A stretch of DNA of 64,000 bases. Source: Dolomedes plantarius. Its lineage: Eukaryota; Arthropoda; Arachnida; Araneae; Dolomedidae. The stretch spans positions 333,730 to 397,729 of the forward strand of contig OU015495.1 of NCBI GenBank assembly GCA_907164885.2. Reading direction: 5' to 3'. The notes beneath the pieces were generated by a model. The model searched no databases, had not been told where the DNA came from, and saw only the letters and a list, made by a program, of their open reading frames with translations. Of the stretch, positions 31,407 through 43,244 are shown piece by piece (within the stretch, counting starts at the first letter, position 1; the number at the start of each line of letters is the position of its first letter). The position numbers were made by a program, and so were the translations under genes.

Positions 31407-34400
31407 ACTTTCCCCCCCCCGTCCCCCTGAAGGCGTGCACACAAGGAGTAGCTAATTCTCTGCAGCACGTCCTCAGAAGAGAAAACACAAAATTCAATTT
31501 CAAAGATTTTTTCTAACCCACTGGAAAATATGCTGAGTTGGGACGTCTCCCACACAACAAAAATTAACTAATAACCCTAGCTACTGAAACTCATCATCAT
31601 CTTGTTAACCCATTTTAACCAACTAAAATTAAATTACATTTACGATTAGAATAGGGCGATCGTTCTCCTGAAGGCGTGCACACAAAGAATGGCCAGTTCC
31701 CTGCAACACGTCTCCAGAAGAGAAAAACAACTAAAATTAACTTAATTAATCATCAACTGAAAATTGCCGTGCAGGGCGGATCCTTCCCCACACAACAAAC
31801 TCAGAGAAACCCAACTAATTTATTCTCTTTTACGACTTGATTCAACCACATCAAAATTAACTAAATTTTCCTAAATATTTGACATCTAATTTTAAAAAAA
31901 TCTAAAATTAATATTCTTATTTACTATACTAAAGTCGTGCACCTAACCCCATGGAGCTGAGAAAAATACAAGTTACATAAATGTCTCCATTCGAGACAGA
32001 AGTTACATTGAATCACTTAAAATATTATGACAACAATAACACAGCAGTAATTATTAAAATATCAAAATTAATTGTAAAAGAATATTACATCAACATTATT
32101 AATAGAACACTAAAATTAAATTTAATAAACACAAAATATAACTTGAACTTGTAAGAAAATGGTAAATAAAATTTCTGTGAACACCCACACTATCCTTTTT
32201 AGCTCAAGAAAAACAAACCTTGTGCCGAAGCACCTTGAGTCCATCACCTAGAAAATGAGTCCTGACTTTAAAATTGGCAAAGTTCAGAGTTCTTGAAATA
32301 TTTACAGTTCTTGTAAAAAATTGGGGTGTCACAAAACTTCATACAAAATAATTTTATTTATAACACTATTATTAGAATTTAAAACCCTTCCTCAGATGTC
32401 TGTTATGGTGGTCATACTCCACAACAGCAGTGGGAATTTTATTAAGAGCTTTCAGCGTATCATCGGGGATACCTGATTCCTCCGAAACTTCAAATTTGAC
32501 ACAACAAATCACTAGTGAAAAACATAACCCTAATACATATTTCAAATTCTCTAATATTTCAAAAATTTTTCGTTTTCACCATGATGTACAAAATATTATA
32601 CCTCTGAGTTTTACAAAATAATGAAGAATGTCTTTACACTCATGCTTATCTGAAAATTACAGGGAGACCTCCAAAAACTAGTAAATCAAGTGGAGACCAA
32701 AAACACACAAGAAATGAATATCAAATTATTAACCTAAAAGCACAATAACAATGTTAAAAGATCAACTTTAAATGATTATACTCAAAATACACAATATTTA
32801 TCAGTATGAAAAAGGCAATTAAATCATTGAGGTATGAAATTAACTTTCAATACAACACTTTCCTATACATTTTAATACCATAAACTTTTCATTTCATTCA
32901 AAAACCAATTTTAAAACCTACTCAAGTTTGAAGAAGACATGGTTGAACTCATGTTTGTTCTGCTTCTAGACTCAATTTGATAAAATATGTCAACATATTC
33001 ACACTTTGATCAAAACTCACAATTCTACAAATTTCAAAAATTATAACTTCAGCTCTTACATCTTTATCAATACAACTCAATTCCCAACCTCACAAATATC
33101 ATATATCAAATAAATTTATATCAATACACTAAAAAACACTTATAAAATTATATCCAAAATTTATCAATTATATACACTTGAGCACCGATATGCAATATAC
33201 TTGAAAAATAAGCACTTTTAATCAATAAACCTTAAAAATATTTACAAAATGACGAGACTGCCAACAGCAATAAAACCAAAATGAACAATTTAACCCTATT
33301 ATGTTCTAAAATTTTCCAATAATTATACCAAAACTCATAAATTTTCAAAACATAATGAAATTACAATTTTCAAAATTTTACCAATATTTGTTACTAATAT
33401 TCTGCTATCTAGCTTTCCTCCCTCCCCGAACAAAACAGGATTGACGGGAATGATCATCCCCAGAAAACAATTTTCAACATTTACTTAATTTTAACAATAT
33501 TAAAATTTTCATTTTTTATTACCAATAGTTTCAAATTGTCAGAACATTTTTTACTGAATTTTAACTTTTGTATTTTAACCACAATTTCCAAAATTTACAC
33601 AAACTTTTCACATTTTACATATAATAGTTACTTATTTCAATTTTCATCAATACAATTTCAATTTTAAAATTTCAATACCTTAAAGTCAAAAGTAATTCAC
33701 ATCTTCAACTTGTACAATTGCTAATTTAACCAATTTAGTAATTTTTCATATTTCTCATTTTTAACAACATTTTTTCGGAACCATTTGTTTTTAATTTATC
33801 GCGACATAGTTATTAACATTATTATTAATTCATGTAACATTACACTTCAAAACTATTTGGCATGTTTATTTTGTAAATTTAAATCAAAACGCTTACCTTA
33901 ATTTTATCCCAATTTAACTTAATTTAATATTTTACCTATTTATTTGTTTAGAATTCACAACAATTTTCTTCTTAAAATTGATCCTGAAAACGGCAGACAG
34001 TCCCGGAGAGCCACGGAAATCTTGTTTCGCACACATCCTGACGCTGGGAAAATTTTGTGAAGAAAGAAAAAAAAAATCCGCTGAAGTTTCACACACAAAA
34101 CATTTTCGATGACAAAAGATGGCACAACACCGCTGACACATCTCATAACAGCCATGTTGCCGCTTGATGAAAACCTTATTCAATTAATTTTGAAAAACGA
34201 TGACTAATTTTTAACTATGGTTTTTGTAGCATAAAATGTAGAACACTTTTAACGATGAGCAGCCGACACGACGAAAAATTTTACTAATCTCATAATTTTA
34301 AAAACAGATGACATAACTGCCTTAATTTTTGAAGCACAGAAATATGATGACCACAAGCCGAAGATTTTTTCTTAATACGATGAAATTTTGAATTTCTTGA

Positions 34401-34454
34401 ATTTTAAAGGCTGGGTTCCCACAGCGAAAAGGTTGCAGAATCGCTGCCGACTTT
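31407..34454 (-). repeat. internal region B
   Basis: 3048 bp, uninterrupted, the cleanest copy of the internal region. The uncut TTAA near 33916 is the empty site of the piggyBac insertion in copy A. No coding potential; recurring short frames lack domains. Confidence 0.92.
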
Positions 34455-35087
34455 TGTCGGACGTTGGTGCTTCACGCCCGATCTATTTAACACATTATTC
34501 CAAATATCCTATTAATCATTTTGCAGTCCGTGGTCCGATGGCGAGGCAATGTAGAATCCAAACTCAAATACAGTGACGACAACTCCATTATCATTTACTA
34601 ACATATTTATTAAATCACTTAAGGGGGCTCAGGACCTTGAATCCTTAAAAAAATCGATTTTTTGTTTTTAACTTTTTATGAATCTCTGAATATTTCTAAA
34701 CAGATTGCAAAAAACCGCGTTAAAAAATTCCTATTAGTTCTTGAGTTATGAGTATTTTTGTATGACGCTATGCGATTGCCACACCCATTTAAACAGCTGT
34801 CATCGTTTGTTTACGTTTTGTGGTGGTCATCCTTTCAGTGTTTCGTCATTGCTTTTACCCATGTCAATGATTCTTTTTTGTTATTCTTTCCTCTGTGGTT
34901 TTTATTTTTCATACTTTTCAGAAGAAGGAGTAAAATTTCTCAACTTTACTCGCTATAACTGTTTACATGTAGATTTCCCTCGTGTGTTTCACTCTCACAT
35001 TGTACGTTAGAGCTGTTCTGTGCTACAGATTTTGACATCGTTTTAATCGTTTTACTTTACTGTTTCCTTTTGATTTCTTCATTAAAA

Positions 35088-36491
35088 ATGAGCGATAATT
35101 CTAAAGTGAAAAGATCATTTGGTCAAAGGCCAAAGAAAAGGAGACGTCATCAATATTTTGGGAACCAGTATACTGAACAATCTAAAGTTACTGGTGAGAA
35201 CTTTTCTGCATCAGCCAAAAAATTGTCTACTGGTGGAGCGCTGCAAAATGATGAAAAATCTAATTTTCAAGGCTACCTTTTAATGGATAAAGGATTATTA
35301 TTTTCTGCATTTGAGGAATGTCTGTGTTGCTTTATTTGCCATAATAGAGTAACAATATCTACGGAAAATGATTATGGGCTTGTGGTGAATTTGAGTGTTT
35401 TGTGCTCTGTTTGTGGAGTGATTTCTTCATTCAAAAACTCTATGATGATAGGGAAAAACCAAAAGGCCTCTGATTTAAACAGAAGGTTTACATTTGCCAT
35501 GAGGTGTATTGGCAAAGGACTTGAAGCATCAAAAACTTTTTGTGGTGTTATGGACTTACCTATCCCTGTCTCGCAAAAGTCATATGATAAAATCATTAGT
35601 CATATTTATGCTGCAACACATGCTGTTACAAAAGCAAGTATGAAGCAAGCCGTTGAAGAAGAAGTGAATCTAACTGGCTCTTCGGATCTAACAGTGAGTG
35701 GCGACGGAACCTGGAAGACCAGAGGCCATTCTTCTCGAGTTGGAGTGACTACTGTTATTGGCAGTGAGACAGGAAAAGTGATTGATCGGTATGTTTCAAG
35801 CTCATATTGTAAAGGTTGCGAAGCTGCCAAAAATATCCCCAGAGAAAATTTATTACAGTGGAAATCTGAACACCAAAAAGTTTGCAGTAAGAACCATTCA
35901 GGTTCAGCTGCTCTAATGGAAGTGAATGGCATGATTGAGATGTTTTCTCGTTCTGAGGAGCAATATGGAGTAAGATATGTAAATTATATAGGTGATGGAG
36001 ACTGCAAAACATTTACAGGCATCACAAATAATAATTCTTACAATGTCCCAGTGTCTAAAATTGAGTGTGTGGGCCATGTGCAGAAAAGGATGGGTGCAAG
36101 CCTGCGAAAACTGAAAACTGAATATAAGGGTAAAAAACTATCCGACAATAAACCACTTAGTGGTAAAGGTCGGTTAACAGATGGTCTTATAGACAAATTA
36201 ACTACCTATTATGGTAATGCAATAAGGAAGCATTCTGATAATGTCAGAGACATGCAGAAAGCAATATGGGCCATATGGTATCATAAGGCTTCAAATGATG
36301 ATACCATAATGCACGATTTCTGCCCTGATGGGGTCAACTCCTGGTGTCCATATCAAAAGTCGGTTGCTAATGCAACACTAAAGGATTTTAAACATAAAAA
36401 TCCAGTTCCTTTAACTGTTATGGAATGCATTAAACCTGTTTTTAAAGATTTATCACATCCAAATTTGTTAAAAAAAATGTCTTGGGGGTAA
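35088..36491 (+). CDS. Kolobok-like transposase, frameshifted before its C-terminus
   Basis: A 467-residue frame, with the first good ATG at 35088 (MSDNSK). A basic KKRRR near residues 16-20 suggests a nuclear signal. Cys pairs CFIC (81-84) and CSVC (106-109) could form a zinc ribbon. The catalytic region has SGDGTWKTRGHSS (first Asp near 206), YIGDGDCKTF (second Asp near 303-305) and ECVGHVQKRMG with the CxxH motif at 327-330. From memory, related arthropod and cnidarian proteins are often annotated 'Mutator-like transposase domain'. The frame ends early at LLKKMSWG after an A8 run (36470-36477); the expected continuation lies in another frame. Nuclear cut-and-paste recombinase by inference. 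Confidence 0.8.
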   Translation: MSDNSKVKRSFGQRPKKRRRHQYFGNQYTEQSKVTGENFSASAKKLSTGGALQNDEKSNFQGYLLMDKGLLFSAFEECLCCFICHNRVTISTENDYGLVVNLSVLCSVCGVISSFKNSMMIGKNQKASDLNRRFTFAMRCIGKGLEASKTFCGVMDLPIPVSQKSYDKIISHIYAATHAVTKASMKQAVEEEVNLTGSSDLTVSGDGTWKTRGHSSRVGVTTVIGSETGKVIDRYVSSSYCKGCEAAKNIPRENLLQWKSEHQKVCSKNHSGSAALMEVNGMIEMFSRSEEQYGVRYVNYIGDGDCKTFTGITNNNSYNVPVSKIECVGHVQKRMGASLRKLKTEYKGKKLSDNKPLSGKGRLTDGLIDKLTTYYGNAIRKHSDNVRDMQKAIWAIWYHKASNDDTIMHDFCPDGVNSWCPYQKSVANATLKDFKHKNPVPLTVMECIKPVFKDLSHPNLLKKMSWG

Positions 36492-36837
36492 AACCCAAAA
36501 CGTGAATGAATCTTTAAATGCATTAATTTGGTCATATTGTCCCAAAACTTCAAACTCTTCTAGAAAAATTGTACAAATTGCAGTAAATGTTGCTGTTTCC
36601 CAATTTAATTATGGAAAGCAGGCCACATTACACATTATGAAGGAGCTCAGCATTATACCAGGTGTAAATGCTATAGCAGCTGCTGAAGAAGCTGATAAAC
36701 AACGTGTTAAATTGGCAAACAAACGAGCTCTAAATTCAACTTTAGAGGCTCGAATAGCTAATAGAAGAAAGAAAAAGAAAGAAGAGGAAAAACATCTATT
36801 AGCAGAAGGGGATGTTTATACCGCAGGAGCATTTTAA
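36475..36837 (+). pseudogene. C-terminal part of the Kolobok-like transposase, +1 frame
   Basis: Directly after the A8 run this frame reads CLGGKTQNVNESLNALIW, then YCPKTSNSSRKIVQIAVN, and a Lys/Arg-rich tail ending GAF-stop. The Glu in NVNESLN is my candidate for the third catalytic acid. A one-base change in the homopolymer would account for the split, so either an assembly indel or a true mutation. Confidence 0.75.
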
Positions 36838-37910
36838 GAAAGTTTGGAGCCAGTTAGTAGGTTATAAACAGAACTTTAAACTTTAAAGTACTTTTTCTCA
36901 AAATGATGATTTTGAACATTGTGCACACTCTTACCCTTAAGCTATGCAAGCAATATTGATGAAATTTTAACCACATGTTCATTATAAGTCATTCTCTAAA
37001 TTAAAACCAAAAAAATAGAAACTCCTTGGAAAATTTTTGGATTTCACTTACAAATATGCATTAAAATTCATCAAATTTTATTCATTTCATAATTTATGCA
37101 TATAAAAAATGTTTAGTAGTATTTTATTGCCATATTTTGGTTTTAAACTGAAGGTAAGTGTGTTTTAATTATTTTGTAACAAACATTTTTTTTCTACATG
37201 CATATTTTGTTAAATAATGCTGCGCTCAGTGACTTTTTACTTTTTGGCCCTTTAACAAATTCACATTTTTTAAATTGAAAAATTTATCTTAATTATCTAG
37301 TTTTAAATTTAATTTCTGATGCGCATAATAACTCATAATGTCTTACTTTAATATAAAATCAAAACAATCTTTCTTTTTTTAATTTTACTGAAGTTTGGAG
37401 TGTTCGAACTGCACATGTTTCTTAGCTTTTTCAACCAAATCGAAGGTCCTGAGCCCCCTTAACGACTCTCAGCTCCATAACTAAAAGATATGGCTTCCCA
37501 ATCCCATTAAAATCTGTGCGCCTTCAGCACACATCTTTTCCATTCCCTAGTTATCCATGGCTCTAGCGATTTTTCTTTGTTTCAACGTTAAAACCAACGC
37601 TCAGTGACGCTCATTACTTATGCGTGATGTCATATCGTACATGTTCTTTTTTTGCTAAACTCAGCATTTCCTTTCTCTTCGACGCTCAAACCACAGATGC
37701 GCCAAGATTATATAATGAAAAGGGGAATTTCCCTTTAGAATCTGTGGTTCTTCGGAGATTTAATCAAGCCGACCCATTAATTCCATTTTCACTGCAATAC
37801 ATACGCCGCTTATTTGAACTCCCAGACTTTTTAATTTTTAAATCCTATATTTTAATATCTAAAATCCCATTTTAAGGTCACGTGATCGCCCCCCATATTT
37901 AAGCCTCACA

Positions 37911-40900
37911 CCTTCCCCCCCCCCGTCCCCCTGAAGGCGTGCACACAAGGAGTAGCTAATTCTCTGCAGCACGTCCTCAGAAGAGAAAACACAAAATTCA
38001 ATTTCAAAGATTTTTTCTAACCCACTGGAAAATATGCTGAGTTGGGACGTCTCCCACACAACAAAAATTAACTAATAACCCTAGCTACTGAAACTCATCA
38101 TCATCTTGTTAACCCATTTTAACCAACTAAAATTAAATTACATTTACGATTAGAATAGGGCGATCGTTCTCCTGAAGGCGTGCACACAAAGAATGGCCAG
38201 TTCCCTGCAACACGTCTCCAGAAGAGAAAAACAACTAAAATTAACTTAATTAATCATCAACTGAAAATTGCCGTGCAGGGCGGATCCTTCCCCACACAAC
38301 AAACTCAGAGAAACCCAACTAATTTATTCTCTTTTACGACTTGATTCAACCACATCAAAATTAACTAAATTTTCCTAAATATTTGACATCTAATTTTAAA
38401 AAAATCTAAAATTAATATTCTTATTTACTATACTAAAGTCGTGCACCTAACCCCATGGAGCTGAGAAAAATACAAGTTACATAAATGTCTCCATTCGAGA
38501 CAGAAGTTACATTGAATCACTTAAAATATTATGACAACAATAACACAGCAGTAATTATTAAAATATCAAAATTAATTGTAAAAGAATATTACATCAACAT
38601 TATTAATAGAACACTAAAATTAAATTTAATAAACACAAAATATAACTTGAACTTGTAAGAAAATGGTAAATAAAATTTCTGTGAACACCCACACTATCCT
38701 TTTTAGCTCAAGAAAAACAAACCTTGTGCCGAAGCACCTTGAGTCCATCACCTAGAAAATGAGTCCTGACTTTAAAATTGGCAAAGTTCAGAGTTCTTGA
38801 AATATTTACAGTTCTTGTAAAAAATTGGGGTGTCACAAAACTTCATACAAAATAATTTTATTTATAACACTATTATTAGAATTTAAAACCCTTCCTCAGA
38901 TGTCTGTTATGGTGGTCATACTCCACAACAGCAGTGGGAATTTTATTAAGAGCTTTCAGCGTATCATCGGGGATACCTGATTCCTCCGAAACTTCAAATT
39001 TGACACAACAAATCACTAGTGAAAAACATAACCCTAATACATATTTCAAATTCTCTAATATTTCAAAAATTTTTCGTTTTCACCATGATGTACAAAATAT
39101 TATACCTCTGAGTTTTACAAAATAATGAAGAATGTCTTTACACTCATGCTTATCTGAAAATTACAGGGAGACCTCCAAAAACTAGTAAATCAAGTGGCGA
39201 CCAAAAACACACAAGAAATGAATATCAAATTATTAACCTAAAAGCACAATAACAATGTTAAAAGATCAACTTTAAATGATTATACTCAAAATACACAATA
39301 TTTATCAGTATGAAAAAGGCAATTAAATCATTGAGGTATGAAATTAACTTTCAATACAACACTTTCCTATACATTTTAATACCATAAACTTTTCATTTCA
39401 TTCAAAAACCAATTTTAAAACCTACTCAAGTTTGAAGAAGACATGGTTGAACTCATGTTTGTTCTGCTTCTAGACTCAATTTGATAAAATATGTCAACAT
39501 ATTCACACTTTGATCAAAACTCACAATTCTACAAATTTCAAAAATTATAACTTCAGCTCTTACATCTTTATCAATACAACTCAATTCCCAACCTCACAAA
39601 TATCATATATCAAATAAATTTATATCAATACACTAAAAAACACTTATAAAATTATATCCAAAATTTATCAATTATATACACTTGAGCACCGATATGCAAT
39701 ATACTTGAAAAATAAGCACTTTTAATCAATAAACCTTAAAAATATTTACAAAATGACGAGACTGCCAACAGCAATAAAACCAAAATGAACAATTTAACCC
39801 TATTATGTTCTAAAATTTTCCAATAATTATACCAAAACTCATAAATTTTCAAAACATAATGAAATTACAATTTTCAAAATTTTACCAATATTTGTTACTA
39901 ATATTCTGCTATCTAGCTTTCCTCCCTCCCCGAACAAAACAGGATTGACGGGAATGATCATCCCCAGAAAACAATTTTCAACATTTACTTAATTTTAACA
40001 ATATTAAAATTTTCATTTTTTATTACCAATAGTTTCAAATTGTCAGAACATTTTTTACTGAATTTTAACTTTTGTATTTTAACCACAATTTCCAAAATTT
40101 ACACAAACTTTTCACATTTTACATATAATAGTTACTTATTTCAATTTTCATCAATACAATTTCAATTTTAAAATTTCAATACCTTAAAGTCAAAAGTAAT
40201 TCACATCTTCAACTTGTACAATTGCTAATTTAACCAATTTAGTAATTTTTCATATTTCTCATTTTTAACAACATTTTTTCGGAACCATTTGTTTTTAATT
40301 TATCGCGACATAGTTATTAACATTATTATTAATTCATGTAACATTACACTTCAAAACTATTTGGCATGTTTATTTTGTAAATTTAAATCAAAACGCTTAC
40401 CTTAATTTTATCCCAATTTAACTTAATTTAATATTTTACCTATTTATTTGTTTAGAATTCACAACAATTTTCTTCTTAAAATTGATCCTGAAAACGGCAG
40501 ACAGTCCCGGAGAGCCACGGAAATCTTGTTTCGCACACATCCTGACGCTGGGAAAATTTTGTGAAGAAAGAAAAAAAAAATCCGCTGAAGTTTCACACAC
40601 AAAACATTTTCGATGACAAAAGATGGCACAACACCGCTGACACATCTCATAACAGCCATGTTGCCGCTTGATGAAAACCTTATTCAATTAATTTTGAAAA
40701 ACGATGACTAATTTTTAACTATGGTTTTTGTAGCATAAAATGTAGAACACTTTTAACGATGAGCAGCCGACACGACGAAAAATTTTACTAATCTCATAAT
40801 TTTAAAAACAGATGACATAACTGCCTTAATTTTTGAAGCACAGAAATATGATGACCACAAGCCGAAGATTTTTTCTTAATACGATGAAATTTTGAATTTC

Positions 40901-40958
40901 TTGAATTTTAAAGGCTGGGTTCCCACAGCGAAAAGGTTGCAGAATCGCTGCCGACTTT
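37911..40958 (-). repeat. internal region C
   Basis: 3048 bp, collinear with region B. It differs at scattered bases, for example CACACCTTCCCC instead of CACAACTTTCCC at the polypurine tract. No coding potential. Confidence 0.92.
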
Positions 40959-41570
40959 TGTCGGACGTTGGTGCTTCACGCCCGATCTATTTAACACATT
41001 ATTCCAAATATCCTATTAATCATTTTGCAGTCCGTGGTCCGATGGCGAGGCAATGTAGAATCCAAACTCAAATACAGTGACGACAACTCCATTATCATTT
41101 ACTAACATATTTATTAAATCACTTAACGACTCTCAGCTCCATAACTAAAAGATATGGCTTCACAATCCCATTAAAATCTGTGCGCCTTCAGCACACATCT
41201 TTTCCATTCCCTAGTTATCCATGGCTCTAGCGATTTTTCTTTGTTTCAACGTTAAAACCAACGCTCAGTGACGCTCATTACTTATGCGTGATGTCATATC
41301 GTACATGTTCTTTTTTTGCTAAACTCAGCATTTCCTTTCTCTTCGACGCTCAAACCACAGATGCGCCAAGATTATATAATGAAAAGGGGAATTTCCCTTT
41401 AGAATCTGTGGTTCTTCGGAGATTTAATCAAGCCGACCCATTAATTCCATTTTCACTGCAATACATACGCCGCTTATTTGGACTCCCAGACTTTTTAATT
41501 GTTAAATCCTATATTTTAATAACTAAAATCCCATTTTAAGGTCGCGTGATCGCCCCCCATATTTAAGCCT

Positions 41571-41574
<4 letters not shown>
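40959..41574 (-). repeat. LTR D of the tandem array
   Basis: 616 bp; shares the diagnostic bases of LTR A and has private changes (TTTGGACTCCC, TTAATTGTTAAA). It is the 5'-most LTR of the array on the element's own strand and abuts (AC)n(AT)n. Confidence 0.93.

Positions 41575-41630
<56 letters not shown>
41575..41630. repeat. (AC)n(AT)n microsatellite, right boundary of the insertions
   Basis: About 27 AT units after a short AC run. It is the fifth AT tract of the series and closes the 37-kb block of stacked insertions. Confidence 0.97.
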
Positions 41631-41635
<5 letters not shown>

Positions 41636-42085
41636 AGTGTCCCAAATATCACCTACCCTAACTTTTTTTTGACATTTCATCCACATTTGACTTTCTGATT
41701 ACGCTGGAAACTTAAAGAACATCCCTAAGAACTATTTCCTTAGGTATCATGACATCAACCAGCTCCAAAATTAGTGCCATTTTAAGTTACGTAGCTAAAT
41801 TGGAAAAACTGAAATTTCCAATGAATCCTAGAGCGGTTCCTAATATCACCTACCTCTGTTCCTATTACCGCCTACCAGGCGAAATTAGGAGCACCTGTTA
41901 AATAGTGTTGCTAGCAAAGTCCTTCTGAGCGAGATTGCTGGAGTTGCATGAGGGGGGGGGGGAGGAAAAAAGAGAAGAAGAAAAACTCAAATAAAAACAC
42001 AGAACAAAGAACAGAAAATCTATTGTGGAAAAAGTTAAACAGAAGTATTACCAATAATATAAACCTGTTTTGGCCACTTAATCAT
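41631..42085. other. non-coding flank of Tigger fragment
   Basis: It contains a repeated phrase around ATATCACCTACC (41647 and 41841) and a G-run near 41951-41961. Possibly the decayed end of the transposon whose coding fragment follows; no matching inverted end was found on the other side. Confidence 0.45.
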
Positions 42086-42788
42086 TCAAACAGAAGGATC
42101 ATATATATTTCCTGCGCTCTCGATAGACTGCATCACAATACTTGGGGTTCGACTGAAAGCAGGAAGTACACATGAGCAACTCCTGACCACAGCTTCACCT
42201 TCTCTGCCGATGACATTTTGTATACAGCTGATTTCCCTTTCGAGCAAATCATTGGACAGTTGTAATGCCCGTTTCGTCAACATTAAAAGTTCTGGTAGGG
42301 TGGAACTTAATTTTCTCCAGTTCTGCTTTAAGAATTGTGAAGAAAGATTTCACGTTTTCTTCAAAGAACCCTAAGATTCTGTCTCCTGACAATGACTGTG
42401 GAGTTCTGATTGTCAATTGGGAAGCTTTTCTTTTCAAAACCGAATTCAGTCATTTTCAGAAGGAGTGGGGAAGATTGTTTCTCAAGGCAAGTTGGTAGGC
42501 CATCTGCTTAACATCGTTTCGAGTCAAACCAAACAAATTGGATTCCATTTCCTTGCAGTAGTTAACTTGCTCCTTATCTAAATAATCCGTCAGTACAGGT
42601 TTTTTCCCAAGTTTCTTTCTCCTCACTATTCTAACCTCCGCAATTCCATCGTTTTTCTCATTCACCTCTTTTTTAATGTACTCACGAATCGTAATCTGTT
42701 TGGAAGCCTTTAACGTTCCCACTGCGGTCTGCAGACAAGACGTACTCCATGTCTGTTTATTTTTAATTTCCTTTGGCATCTTAGACAA
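42086..42788 (-). pseudogene. Tigger/pogo-type transposase fragment
   Basis: Three frames on the minus strand together follow the family order. The first has a psq-type HTH region (TAVGTLKASKQITIREYIKK) and VLTDYLDKEQVNYCKEM, FGLTRNDVKQMAYQLA. The second has LTIRTPQSLSGDRILGFFEE, FFTILKAELEKIKFHPTR and the first catalytic Asp in FNVDETGITTVQ. The third has IGREGEAVVRSCS. Frameshifts separate them near 42440 and 42260. The remaining DDE motifs are absent. It resembles Tigger/jerky-type (CENP-B-like DDE_1) proteins, which bind and cut their own inverted repeats at TA sites. Confidence 0.82.
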
Positions 42789-43244
42789 GAGGCCTCTGTA
42801 ACCGTAATTTTAAATTATTTATATTATTTTAAATGAAATTATTGGGATTGGGAGTTATTATATTATTCTTATATTAATTATATTTATTAATTATGATTTT
42901 GATTTAGTAACTTATTGGTTCATGATTGTGGCTAGTACATTGATGTGCTTCCCAAATAATGGAAATTAACTCTGGTTATATTGAACTCTGGTTATATTAA
43001 CACACATAAATAATACACTCCAAAATTACTCAATATTTCCTCAGGCATTTACACATTATTACCGAAATAACTTCATTCCTACGAAATTAATTCTTTATAT
43101 ATATGCAAAACATTATATTAAATTGTTGGTACGAATTATCTGTCTATTATTCAACATCTTATATTAAAAAAAACTATATTCATCGCGCTCTATCTTAATC
43201 ATTATGGCTATACACTGAGAAGCAATGATACAATATAAAAGGGA
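42789..43244. other. AT-rich flank of the macrosatellite
   Basis: No gene seen. A TATAAAAGG stretch at about 43231 precedes the first satellite block, but I would not call it a promoter on this evidence. Confidence 0.45.

Larger units (their letters stand above)
34623..37458 (+). mobile_element. Kolobok-like DNA transposon, 2836 bp, TTAA target
   Basis: 16-bp terminal inverted repeats, GGGGGCTCAGGACCTT, are identical at both ends. TTAA flanks at 34619-34622 and 37459-37462; the empty TTAA is intact in LTRs A, B and D. The transposase has a CxxH motif after its second Asp and no piggyBac motifs, which with the TTAA duplication points to the Kolobok superfamily. It encodes a long transposase frame (35088-36491) plus a displaced C-terminus (to 36837). 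The 3' 620 bp is AT-rich and non-coding. Confidence 0.82.
34455..37910 (-). repeat. LTR C of the tandem array, with Kolobok-like insertion
   Basis: 616 bp after removal of the 2836-bp insertion at 34623-37458 and one TTAA copy. Near-identical to LTR B. Confidence 0.92.
21695..41574 (-). mobile_element. tandem array of a non-coding LTR retrotransposon (four LTRs, three internals)
   Basis: Four LTRs of exactly 616 bp start at 21695, 30791, 34455 and 40959. They are joined by internal regions of 3046, 3048 and 3048 bp once two DNA-transposon insertions are removed. LTRs run TGTGAGGC...CCGACA on the minus strand, with a G-rich polypurine tract just before the LTR start (C-run at 22315-22321), TTATATAA and AATAAA inside, which fixes orientation. 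Internals carry no gag or pol; small frames of 62-83 codons recur in each copy only because the DNA does. This fits a LARD-type non-autonomous element multiplied by LTR-LTR recombination. (AT)n bounds both ends. Confidence 0.9.

Noticed and set aside
35372..36012. Antisense frames within the Kolobok-like transposase
   Set aside because: Shadows of the plus-strand coding region, with no domains.
36470..36477. Programmed ribosomal frameshifting at the A8 run of the Kolobok-like transposase
   Set aside because: Possible in principle, but a one-base homopolymer indel (assembly or mutation) is the simpler explanation and no supporting structure or second copy is available here.
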